A DNA stretch of 64,000 bases. Origin: Rhizohabitans arisaemae (lineage in GTDB: Bacteria > Actinomycetota > Actinomycetes > Streptosporangiales > Streptosporangiaceae). Shown piece after piece: positions 16,993 through 24,110 of the stretch. A program made the translations under genes and the position numbers. Each line of letters opens with the position of its first letter. The stretch's first letter is position 1. Below the pieces are notes generated by a model, which saw only the letters and a list, made by a program, of their open reading frames with translations, was not told the origin of the DNA and did not search any database. The stretch covers positions 1,116,001-1,180,000 of the forward strand of contig NZ_BLRH01000009.1 of the NCBI RefSeq assembly GCF_025996515.1. The letters are read 5' to 3'.

Positions 16993-17775
16993 GTGCCTGG
17001 CCGCCGTTTTGAGTTGATTTGTGAGATCGAACCGCCGACGCGTCCCGACCTGACCCGGGTACGCCACCAGATCGGGGTGCTCAGCCCCGTCGCCGACTCG
17101 TTCCTCATCCCCGACAACCACATCGGCCGGGCCACCGTCTCCAGCGTGGCCGTCGCCCACGAAGTCCAGGCCATGGGCGCCCGCGGGATCGCCTGCCTCA
17201 ACTCCCGGGACCGCAACCTGCTCGGCTTCCGGCGCGACCTGCTCACCGCCGCCGCCTACGGGGTGGACCGCTTCCTCTTCGTCTACGGCGACAAACCGAG
17301 CGCCGGCGGCCGTACCGGCGAACTCAACGTACGCTCGATGATCGAAGAAGCGCGCGGAGCGGGCCACGACCCGGCGTTCGACGGCTGCCCGGCCTTCCGG
17401 ATCGGGGTCACCTCCGGACTCCGCCCGATCCCCGCCTGGAAGGGCGCGGCCGACTTCGTCTTCGTCCAGGTCAGCTACTCGCTGGAGAACCTGCTCCGCT
17501 GGCGGGAGACCGTCTCGGTCGACGTCCCCGTCTACGCCGGGGTGATGGTCCTGGCGAGCGCGGGCATGGCCCGCAACCTCGCCTCCAAGATCCCCGACAT
17601 CGACATCCCCTCTCAGCTCGTCGACGACGTCGAACGCGACCGTACGGCCGGAGTACGGGCCGCCTGCGAGCAGGTCCTGGCCATCCGCGACAGCGGCGCC
17701 TTCGACGGGGTCCACCTCGTCCCGGTCAGCCGCTACCGCGAAGTCGCGGCCCACCTGGAATCCGTCGGCCTCTGA
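16993..17775 (+). CDS. Methylenetetrahydrofolate reductase family protein
   Basis: A 260-residue TIM-barrel protein of the MetF/MTHFR family, which reduces 5,10-methylene-tetrahydrofolate with FAD. The start 'RFELICEIEPPTRPDL' carries the conserved acidic strand (E. coli 'FEFFPP' position). 'GVDRFLFVYGDKPS' matches the 'NILALRGD' strand, and 'GAADFVFVQVSYSLENLLRW' matches the 'F..TQ..F' strand, with Val replacing the usual Thr. It is about 30 residues shorter than E. coli MetF and diverges in places, so a related folate or flavin enzyme is possible. It is flanked by the two alpha-CTD-like genes and has its own leaderless promoter. Confidence 0.78.
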   Translation: MPGRRFELICEIEPPTRPDLTRVRHQIGVLSPVADSFLIPDNHIGRATVSSVAVAHEVQAMGARGIACLNSRDRNLLGFRRDLLTAAAYGVDRFLFVYGDKPSAGGRTGELNVRSMIEEARGAGHDPAFDGCPAFRIGVTSGLRPIPAWKGAADFVFVQVSYSLENLLRWRETVSVDVPVYAGVMVLASAGMARNLASKIPDIDIPSQLVDDVERDRTAGVRAACEQVLAIRDSGAFDGVHLVPVSRYREVAAHLESVGL

Positions 17776-17812
17776 TCGGACGCGTCGTTTCACGCCGCCA
17801 CGCGAAGTCCGG

Positions 17813-17940
17813 CTAGTCGGTGCCCTCGATGAAGAGTGAGCCGTCGGACCGGATGGTGAGGCGCTTCCTGCCACCGCCGGTGCTGCTGCCCGGCACGGGC
17901 TGGCCCTGGTGGTAGCTGTCGGTGGTGCTGTACCTGATCA
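17813..17940 (-). pseudogene. Remnant of a protein C-terminus without a start codon
   Basis: The minus strand reads an open frame of about 60 codons ending GRKRLTIRSDGSLFIEGTD before a TAG stop (17813-17815). It has no usable ATG or GTG and is closed upstream by TGA near 18000. It sits between metF and duplication copy 2. I read it as the leftover tail of a gene cut by the duplication or by a deletion; the family is not recognised. Nothing else is seen in 17776-18120 apart from the duplicated upstream region. Confidence 0.35.
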
Positions 17941-17986
17941 GGGCACGACGGTCCGCGGCCCCAACGACCTCAACCCGGTGATGTGT

Positions 17987-18457
17987 ACGGCCACGTGATC
18001 ACATGCCTGGCTTGGACGACCGTGGCGTAGGATAATCGTGATCAATGCCGCGAACAGCTGGACCCTCGTCTCCCTACCGGGAGAATCTGCTGGAGCAACC
18101 GGCGAAGATGAGGAGGCAGCATGGTGTCGCCGTCGGACCGTTGCCTGGTCAGTGACTTGGCGTGCCCCATCGAAGAACTCTACCTCGCGGTGGGCCCCTA
18201 CAACCGCCTCAAGCGTGCGGGCATCCACACCTACGGCGAACTGGTCGCCCGCAGCGAACAGGACCTCCTGGAGATCGAGCGCTTCGGTCCCGTGTCCGTG
18301 GAGGACGTCAAGCAGAGGCTCGCCGCCGTCGGCCTGTCTCTTCGTGACGCATACGGCGACGATCCGGCCGAATGACAAGCGATCCCGTGCAAGCCGCTCT
18401 CCGAGGATCCGATGGCCTTTCGCCTGCGCCGGTGGAGTTTCCCGGTACCTGACCGCC
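17987..18457 (+). repeat. Segmental duplication, copy 2
   Basis: Counterpart of 16526-17005. Its right end retains a decayed metF promoter and start (GTACCTGACCGCC at 18445, where copy 1 has GTGCCTGGCCGCC). That marks it as the daughter copy, and the metF fragment has lost its start codon. Confidence 0.7.
18121..18375 (+). CDS. Stand-alone RNA polymerase alpha C-terminal-domain-like protein, copy 2
   Basis: An 84-residue paralogue of the protein at 16673: '[20 protein letters not shown]', then '[20 protein letters not shown]', then '[17 protein letters not shown]'. Its DNA-contact surface has changed differently. The Arg265 and Cys269 equivalents are Gly25 and Arg29 and Lys298 is Val, while Asn268, Gly296 and Ser299 are kept. 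The two copies have thus lost complementary halves of the alpha-CTD DNA-binding determinant. A strong GAGGAGG precedes ATG 18121. The 21-base in-frame N-terminal difference shows continued divergence. It lies 139 bases upstream of the membrane-SAVED gene on the same strand. Confidence 0.82.
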   Translation: MVSPSDRCLVSDLACPIEELYLAVGPYNRLKRAGIHTYGELVARSEQDLLEIERFGPVSVEDVKQRLAAVGLSLRDAYGDDPAE

Positions 18458-18513
18458 ATAATCGTGCCCTCGCGGGTCTTCTCCAGCGCAGACCGGACCG
18501 GAGTGGGAACACG

Positions 18514-19620
18514 ATGACGGCTTTGGAACGACGTGGCATCCCGCGGCTGACCGTGGTCGGGTCTGGCAATCCGCCACGCGAGAGCACGAGGATCGCCCAA
18601 GCCGTCAAAGACGGCACCGCGGCGATCGCGGGCGGCGGGGCGGTCGCCGGAGGATTCGGGGTCGAAGCGGTCAAGGCTGTGATCACCGGAGAGAAGCCCG
18701 GCCCTTGGTGGTTCGTCGCGGGTTGTGTTCTCGGGCTCGCGTTCGTCGCCCTGGGATTCCGGCTGCGAAGCAGGGCCACCGGCAACGTCGAGGTCGGAAT
18801 CGTGGCCGCCGCCGCAGACCCCCGACGCGTACTGGACAGATATCGGCTGCTCACCCAGCAAGCCGAAACCTTCGGCCGGAACACCTGCGTGATGACCCTG
18901 AAAACGGAAATCCACCTGCCGGACGACGGCATCTGGGACCGGGAGATCGTCGACGCCCTCGCCGACCAGACCCTGGCCGCGGCCGCGTTGGCGGAAGGCG
19001 TCACCCCCGACGCCACGCAGACCAACCTGTTCCCGATCATGCCGCTCCACGTCGCCTTCTGGTTCGGCGCCCGGCTCGGCCACACGCACGCGCAGCGAAT
19101 CACGGCCTACGCGACCAAGGGAGACGACGGCACCTCATCCTTCTTCGCGGCGAACCCGCTGCGAGTCGTGGAGAGCACCGTGAAACCCTTGGCCGCGGAG
19201 CCGCTGGAGCCCGTCGAAGGCGGAGACCCGACCAAGGTCGCACTCGCCGTGGACCTGCAGGGCCTTGGGAGGTCGTTCTCCGAACAGGTGAAGAGAACCT
19301 GCAGGCAGGACGGGATCGGCTACCTGATCGAGCTTCGGCTCATGGAATCCGGCTCGGAGAAGCTGACGACCGACACCGAAACGTTCAGCGGGGTGGTCGA
19401 ACAGATCTGCCGCACGTGGCGTGACGCGCCGCTCCCCTCGGCCGCCAGGACCGGGCAGCACGCGATCTTCCTCAGCGGCCCCGCGTCGATCGCGGTGGCA
19501 CTGGGCGCCCGGCTCGCCTCCCAGCAGCGCGGCGCCTGGACCGCCTACACCTTCGACAGCCGGGCGAACACCTACGAGCCCCTCCCGGCCCCTCCCACGC
19601 TCACCCCCGACACGGCCTGA
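18514..19620 (+). CDS. Membrane-SAVED domain protein (orphan CBASS-like effector)
   Basis: A 368-residue protein. After about 30 residues come one or two hydrophobic helices (about 32-52, and a clear one at 64-84, 'FVAGCVLGLAFVALGFRL'). The rest reads as a SAVED domain, two CARF-like halves. Half one contains 'NLFPIMPLHVAFWFGARLG'. Half two ends 'HAIFLSGPASIAVALGARL' then 'WTAYTFDSRANTYEPL', the typical SAVED pattern before the final Tyr. SAVED domains bind cyclic oligonucleotides and switch on effectors in CBASS defence; the membrane part would be the effector. No cyclic-nucleotide synthase lies nearby. GGAG at 18500-18503 supports this start; the longer frame upstream runs through the duplicated metF remnant. 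Confidence 0.62.
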   Translation: MTALERRGIPRLTVVGSGNPPRESTRIAQAVKDGTAAIAGGGAVAGGFGVEAVKAVITGEKPGPWWFVAGCVLGLAFVALGFRLRSRATGNVEVGIVAAAADPRRVLDRYRLLTQQAETFGRNTCVMTLKTEIHLPDDGIWDREIVDALADQTLAAAALAEGVTPDATQTNLFPIMPLHVAFWFGARLGHTHAQRITAYATKGDDGTSSFFAANPLRVVESTVKPLAAEPLEPVEGGDPTKVALAVDLQGLGRSFSEQVKRTCRQDGIGYLIELRLMESGSEKLTTDTETFSGVVEQICRTWRDAPLPSAARTGQHAIFLSGPASIAVALGARLASQQRGAWTAYTFDSRANTYEPLPAPPTLTPDTA

Positions 19621-20084
19621 CCGGGCCGCGCTCAAGTCGCGACCGGGAGATCAGTCGCCGAGCCGCTATCGTCCGATGGCACCCGACCACGGTTTCATCG
19701 CAGCCTTCGGCAGGGTTGTCGATAAGAGCCGCGAAAGCGGTCACGATCCACCGACTTGGGGGCGATCCACGGGCGCGGACCGGGACGGCAGACCTTGCCC
19801 CGGCGTCGGCGAAGACCATAAGTGAAGATCTGACCGGCGATGACACAGCTACCTTGGGCCTCGCCCACGTCAGCGACACCGGGGGTGAGCTTCCCGGCCG
19901 CGCTGATCGCTCGCCTGTTGTGCCTGGCTCAGGCAGCGGCGCCCGTACCCCGTCGGCCAAAGGGTGGATCGCATGAACGACCCCGCGGGCCGCTCATCCG
20001 GATGAAGAGGTGCGCTCAGGCGTGAACCCCGTGCCCTCCATCGGGCTAGTAACCGGTGTAGGTCACAGCAACAGGAAGAAGCAC
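19621..20084. other. Intergenic stretch without a convincing gene
   Basis: Short frames exist on both strands (for example 19716-19976 plus and 19601-19960 minus), but none has a good ribosome binding site with family-like sequence. The region carries the promoter of the ECF sigma gene, whose ribosome binding site GGAAG lies about 8 bases before ATG 20085. Confidence 0.4.
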
Positions 20085-20660
20085 ATGGGCTCCCCCGACG
20101 TGATTCACGATGAGAGGCCCGACGCGCTGGTGATCGCGCAGTCTCTCGAAGACCCGGGGTGTTTCGGTGAGTTGTTCCGCCGTCACGCCCCGCCGTTGCA
20201 CCGCTACGCCGCCCGTCGCCTCGGCGAGGACCTCGCGGACGACATCGTGGCCGAGACGTTTCATGTGGCATTCCGCAAGCGGAACGGCTACGACCCCGCC
20301 CGTGACGACGCGCGGCCGTGGCTGTGGCGCATCGCCACCAACCTGATTCACCGGCACCACCGCTCGGAGACCCGGCTGTACCGCGCGCTGGCCCGCACCG
20401 GTGTCGACCCGGTGCTGCAGAACCACGCGGACAGCGTCGCCGAGCGGGTCACCGCCGTCGCGGCGACCTCCCGCCTGGCGGCCGCGCTGGCCGGTCTGCG
20501 CAAAGGCGATCGTGATGTGCTGCTGCTGATCGCCTGGGGTGAGCTCGGCTACCAGCAGGTCGCCGACGTCCTGAAGATCCCGGTGGGCACGGTGCGCTCA
20601 CGACTGAACCGAGCCCGGACCAAGGTTCGACACGCACTTGGAGGAACCGCAGGTGAATGA
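20085..20660 (+). CDS. ECF-type RNA polymerase sigma factor
   Basis: A 191-residue sigma-70 family member with only regions 2 and 4. Region 2: 'FGELFRRHAPPLHRYAARRL', then 'DDIVAETFHVAFRKRNGYDP' and 'PWLWRIATNLIHRHHR'. Region 4: 'VLLLIAWGELGYQQVADVLK' and 'PVGTVRSRLNRARTKVRHAL'. It directs core polymerase to a specific promoter set, probably including its own. The next gene overlaps its last codons and encodes a membrane protein, the usual arrangement of an ECF factor with a regulatory partner. Confidence 0.93.
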   Translation: MGSPDVIHDERPDALVIAQSLEDPGCFGELFRRHAPPLHRYAARRLGEDLADDIVAETFHVAFRKRNGYDPARDDARPWLWRIATNLIHRHHRSETRLYRALARTGVDPVLQNHADSVAERVTAVAATSRLAAALAGLRKGDRDVLLLIAWGELGYQQVADVLKIPVGTVRSRLNRARTKVRHALGGTAGE

Positions 20661-21600
20661 GAGCCGACTGCTGGAGACGATGAGGTCGCAGATCCCCCTG
20701 CGGGATCCTGAAGAGCTGGCCATGGCCATCGGCTGGCATCCCGAGGAGCCGCGTTCCCGCCGGACACGGCGGGGGCTTCCTCCGCTGCCCGGCGGTTCAC
20801 CCCTCGTGACGGCGAGACGGCTGATCGCCGGTTCTCTCGTGACGGCGGGTATCGCGACGATCGCCGTGCTCGGCCCGAGCCTAATGGGGGGCAGCGCGAC
20901 GTCCTACGCCAACTCCGCCATCGAAATCAATCGGGAGGGCGGGCAGTGGGTGGCCCGGATCAAGGATCCGCTCGCCGAACATGAGATGTACGCGAAGGCG
21001 TTCAGCGCCGTGGGGCTGAACGTTCGGCTGCAGCGCGTACCGGCCTCACCGAGTCTGGTCGGGGGTCTGGTGCTGACGGACGGGGAAGGCAACCCCAAAC
21101 CCGCGGGAGCCTTTGAAAGCGGACTTGAGCCCGAGAACTGCCGGATCGGCGAGGACGGTTGTCATCTGGCGTTTCGCGCCCCCGTCGGATTCGAGGGGGA
21201 GATACGGGCTCAGCTGGGCAGGCCGGCGGAACCCGGCGAGCTCTACCAAGCAGCCAACGCGGCCAACGCGGAAGGCGAGATGCTTGCGGGCGTCGACGTG
21301 GACGACCGTACGGTGGCGCAGGTCCTCGACGAGGTACGCCGACGCGGCCTGCAGGTCGTCTATCAGCTGGTCAAGGCCGATCCCGACTCCCCGACGGTCA
21401 ACTGGCTCCGCGGCGGCAAGGGTGCCTACAGCCTCACCTTCGAATCAGTCCCTCCGGACGCGGTCGGTGCGGACTGGTTGGTATGGGCGGCACAATCCCA
21501 CAGCGACGGTGTGGTCAGGCTTCTCGTCACGCCCGAACCACTCAAAGCCGTACCCCCGAAACCCCCCGTCGACGGGCGGGAGGGCTCCGACGGTTTGTGA
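20653..21600 (+). CDS. Membrane-anchored partner of the ECF sigma factor (putative anti-sigma)
   Basis: A 315-residue protein. The cytoplasmic N-terminus (about 1-50) starts 'NESRLLETMRSQIPLRDPEE', a sequence style common to proteins encoded after actinobacterial ECF genes. One transmembrane helix follows (about 55-78, 'LIAGSLVTAGIATIAVLGPS'). The extracytoplasmic domain of about 235 residues has two cysteines ('ENCRIGEDGCHL') and the segment 'VAQVLDEVRRRGLQVVYQLV'. No zinc-binding HxxxCxxC anti-sigma motif is present, so anti-sigma activity is inferred only from context and topology. The GTG start overlaps the sigma stop by 8 bases, with GGAGG at 20640-20644. Confidence 0.7.
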   Translation: MNESRLLETMRSQIPLRDPEELAMAIGWHPEEPRSRRTRRGLPPLPGGSPLVTARRLIAGSLVTAGIATIAVLGPSLMGGSATSYANSAIEINREGGQWVARIKDPLAEHEMYAKAFSAVGLNVRLQRVPASPSLVGGLVLTDGEGNPKPAGAFESGLEPENCRIGEDGCHLAFRAPVGFEGEIRAQLGRPAEPGELYQAANAANAEGEMLAGVDVDDRTVAQVLDEVRRRGLQVVYQLVKADPDSPTVNWLRGGKGAYSLTFESVPPDAVGADWLVWAAQSHSDGVVRLLVTPEPLKAVPPKPPVDGREGSDGL

Positions 21601-21625
21601 TCGACTCCGGCCCGGAAGCTCCCGC

Positions 21626-22429
21626 TCAGCGGCGACGGGCCGTGACGATCCAGGCGCGGGAGTCGAACCAGACACCGTCATCGGTCAGGTGCGCGGACAG
21701 CGACTCGCGCAGCCGCCCGAGCGCGCTTGCCGCAGCGGGCGGGTCCAGCCGCTTCAGTGTCTCGCCGGTGCAGGTGAAGCCGCGGACCCAGTCGAGGGCG
21801 GTGGCCACGTCCGGGCCGTAGTAGACCGGCTCATGGACGTCGGTGAAGGCGCTGTCGGCGAACCCCGCGGCGTCCAGGATCCGCTTCACGGCCGGCGGGT
21901 CGGCGAGCGAGAACGGATCCGGTCCGGCGGAAGCGGCGGTTGCAAACTCCCCGGGCCCTGCGAGGGATCGGCGGATGGCGACGTCCCACTCGTTGTGTTC
22001 GCCGTGCTGCCAGACCATCATCACCAGGCGCCCGCCCGGGCGCAGCGCACGCCCGATGTTGGCGAACGCGGCGACGGGGTCGTCGAAGAACATCGTGCCG
22101 AACCTGCTGACGGCCAGGTCGAAGTGCTCCTGCGGAAAGCGGTGGGCCTGTGCGTCGGCGCGCTCGAAGGTGACGTTGTGGAGCCCTTCGGCCCGGGCGA
22201 GTTCGCGGGCACGCTCGACGGCGGATGCGGACACGTCGACCCCGAGCGCACCGCCTGCCCGGGCTGTGCGCGCGCTCTCCCGGGTCGTCTGCCCGGTCCC
22301 GCATCCGATGTCGAGGACGTGGTCGTGGAGCCGGACTCCACAGGCCCGGCGCAGTACCTCGCCGTGCCGCCGCAGTTCGGCGTCGTAGCCGTCGAAGCCG
22401 GGCGTGTGTTCGCTTGCCGGGTGTCGCAT
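21626..22429 (-). CDS. Class I SAM-dependent methyltransferase
   Basis: A 267-residue UbiE/Methyltransf_11-like enzyme. Motif I is 'HVLDIGCGTGQTTRESAR' with acidic 'GVDVSASAV'. Motif II is 'EHFDLAVSRFGTMFFDD' and motif III 'IGRALRPGGRLVMMVW'. The C-terminal half, with 'DPFSLADPPAVKRILDAAGF' and 'EPVYYGPDVATALDWVRGF', is typical of actinobacterial methyltransferases with unknown substrate. ATG 22429 follows AAAGGA. An alternative ATG at 22483 overlaps the stop of the hydrolase gene. It is probably co-transcribed with the upstream alpha/beta hydrolase. Confidence 0.88.
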   Translation of the reverse strand: MRHPASEHTPGFDGYDAELRRHGEVLRRACGVRLHDHVLDIGCGTGQTTRESARTARAGGALGVDVSASAVERARELARAEGLHNVTFERADAQAHRFPQEHFDLAVSRFGTMFFDDPVAAFANIGRALRPGGRLVMMVWQHGEHNEWDVAIRRSLAGPGEFATAASAGPDPFSLADPPAVKRILDAAGFADSAFTDVHEPVYYGPDVATALDWVRGFTCTGETLKRLDPPAAASALGRLRESLSAHLTDDGVWFDSRAWIVTARRR

Positions 22430-22482
22430 CGCGGTCCTTTCCGTACGGTCGGGGTCGCCCGGCCTGTTGTCACCGGCGTCCA

Positions 22483-23163
22483 TCAGGACGTCACCCTGCG
22501 GAGCGGTCCTTGCTCGGCGGCGTACGCCTCGAGGCGGTCCGCCAGCTCGCGGGGGCGGCTCAGCGCGGGGGTGTGCCCGCCGGCGATCTCGTCGGGGGTG
22601 ACACCCAGGCGCTCCCGGGCGACCCGGCGAAGGTAACCGGTGGGGAACACGCGGTCGTCGCGGCAGATCAAGACCCGCGTGGGGACGTCGGGCCAGGCCT
22701 TGAGCGGCGACGGCTCCCCCATCCGGGCCCCGGACTGGCCGGGCGACCGCTTCAGCGCCTCGGCGGCCAGCTCCGGCGGGACGTCCTGGTAGAACAGGGC
22801 GATGTCATCGTCGTAGCCGTCCTGCGGCTCCCGGTCGTATCCCGTGTTGGCCGAGTAGTCGCCGGGCGCCTCCGCCGGTGCGGGGATCATGGGCGCGACC
22901 AGGACGAGCAGCCGCACCGCCGCCCGGTCGCAGACGAGCGGGGCCGTGAAACCGCCGAGCGAATGCGCGACGACGATCGGGTCGGTCCGGTCGCCGATCG
23001 CCTCGGCCACGGCGTCCGCGTACTCCGGCAGGCCGGCCGAGTCGTCGGCGCAGGGAAGATCCGGGGCGACGGTGTCATGGCCTCGCGCCCGCAGTTCGGC
23101 TTCCACCAGATGCCAGGACCAGCCGACGTCGCCGGCGCCGTGAATCAGGACGAATGTGGCCAT
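22483..23163 (-). CDS. Alpha/beta fold hydrolase
   Basis: A 226-residue esterase-like protein related to the salicylate esterase / hydroxynitrile lyase group. 'FVLIHGAGDVGWSWH' gives the oxyanion HG motif and 'VVAHSLGGFTAP' the nucleophile Ser68. 'RVLICRDDRVFP' carries the acid and 'EIAGGHTPALSRP' the catalytic His. The catalytic triad is therefore complete. Substrate is unknown. It heads a two-gene unit with the methyltransferase; its stop overlaps a possible start of that gene. Confidence 0.88.
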   Translation of the reverse strand: MATFVLIHGAGDVGWSWHLVEAELRARGHDTVAPDLPCADDSAGLPEYADAVAEAIGDRTDPIVVAHSLGGFTAPLVCDRAAVRLLVLVAPMIPAPAEAPGDYSANTGYDREPQDGYDDDIALFYQDVPPELAAEALKRSPGQSGARMGEPSPLKAWPDVPTRVLICRDDRVFPTGYLRRVARERLGVTPDEIAGGHTPALSRPRELADRLEAYAAEQGPLRRVTS

Positions 23164-23568
23164 CGTTTCTTCTTCCGCTGCTCAGATCGCGATGCAGACT
23201 GGCTCCGGAGAAATCGACGGGCGGACTGCGGTTCCTGTTTCACGGGTGAGCTTAGGCGGCGGCACCGACATTCCCGGCCGCGTCGCCGGGCCGGTCGGCG
23301 ACGACGGTCCGTGGCCGAAGCCGGTGGGTTGGCTGGGGCGGTGTGCAACGCAGGTCGTGGGGCTGGCGAAGCCCGGCCGACGGAATCATGAGGTGGTACG
23401 GCGACACGCGGCGATGGCGCCCGATGCCGCCGATCGTCTTCAGGTCCTAGTCATCGCCAGGAACATCGACATCTCTGAAACCGGGTGCGACATAGCCGAG
23501 TGAGGATCAAGAATTGGGCCGAGGCCAGACGTGTGGCCGTGAGGGCGAAGCGTCTGACGCCCAAATAG
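23164..23568. other. Gene-poor upstream region of the hydrolase gene
   Basis: It holds the divergent promoter of the hydrolase. Short open frames (for example 23156-23503 plus) show no recognisable protein. No repeat or RNA gene was identified. Confidence 0.35.
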
Positions 23569-23600
23569 GACTAACCCCCTGTTCCACGAGGGGGTTAGTC
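23569..23600. terminator. Isolated strong hairpin
   Basis: A perfect 12-base stem, GACTAACCCCCT with AGGGGGTTAGTC, around an 8-base loop. There is no gene ending immediately upstream on either strand. It could be a terminator of an unannotated small RNA, or a relic of a lost element. Confidence 0.5.
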
Positions 23601-23633
23601 GATGTCCGCAAGTGAATCCCTTTACCTGACGCG

Positions 23634-23711
23634 ACATCGCTTAGCGTAACACCATCCTGACGATGCGTATCGACATCGCGAGGAGTTCCGTTTCGCTCCG
23701 CTAAGTGATGT
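23634..23711. repeat. Imperfect inverted repeat in an AT-richer gap
   Basis: ACATCGCTTAGCG (23634-23646) and CGCTAAGTGATGT (23699-23711) pair at 12 of 13 positions across a 52-base spacer. The surrounding 23600-23790 is richer in A and T than its neighbours. It resembles the ends of a miniature element or the stem of a structured RNA; neither can be shown here. Confidence 0.4.
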
Positions 23712-24024
23712 ATACCCCTAGTTTCCGGAATGTATGCATTGAGACCATGATTTTGGTCACGTCATAGGGATTTCTTTACCTTGACCTGCTCGAACACCGA
23801 TCTTCCCAGGTCAGAGCGACTTCACCAAGCCTGTCAAGCGGGGAACGAAACCGCAAGCAGCGAAGCCGGAGACGGTCCACGCGCGGCTTCTCCCCTCACA
23901 GCCGGGCTCCCGGAGGACGCCGAGTGTGGTAATCGAGCGAACCCGCGGAGCCGTACCCGCTCCCGCGGCCCCCGGGCAGGCGGCGTGGCGCAGCCCGTAC
24001 CCGATCGCGTGAACCGGCGAGGCG

Positions 24025-24061
24025 GGGGACCGTGGGCCCAGGGCGCAGGCCCACGGTCCCC
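24025..24061 (-). terminator. Terminator of the subtilase gene
   Basis: A perfect 14-base GC-rich stem, GGGGACCGTGGGCC with GGCCCACGGTCCCC, around a 9-base loop, 50 bases past the stop of the minus-strand protease gene. Confidence 0.75.
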
Positions 24062-24110
24062 GGACGGTCCTCACCCGGCGGATCGGACCGTCATGGGAAA
24101 CGGGCTCAGA

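Larger units (their letters stand above)
16526..17005 (+). repeat. Segmental duplication, copy 1 (alpha-CTD-like gene plus metF promoter)
   Basis: This stretch matches 17987-18457 along its length. Both begin near ACGGCCACGTG, about 140 bases before the alpha-CTD-like gene. Both share promoter-like motifs (GACTATCATGATC here, GATAATCGTGATC in copy 2), carry the gene, and end in the same sequence 70-72 bases after the stop. In copy 1 that end is the metF promoter and start codon (GTGCCTGGCCGCC). The order suggests copy 1 is ancestral. Confidence 0.7.

Noticed and set aside
16879-17874. 331-codon frame opposite the metF gene
   Set aside because: Shadow of the MetF-like gene, with low-complexity Asp/Gly/Val composition and no recognisable domain.
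18412-18513. Upstream in-frame start for the SAVED gene
   Set aside because: These codons are the decayed metF 5' end in another frame within the duplication; ATG 18514 has a ribosome site.
19716-19976. 86-codon plus-strand frame between the SAVED and ECF genes
   Set aside because: No ribosome site and no family-like sequence; the opposite strand is equally open.
22430-22483. Longer methyltransferase start overlapping the hydrolase stop
   Set aside because: Possible through coupling, but the 18 extra residues are unconserved-looking and ATG 22429 has an AAAGGA site.
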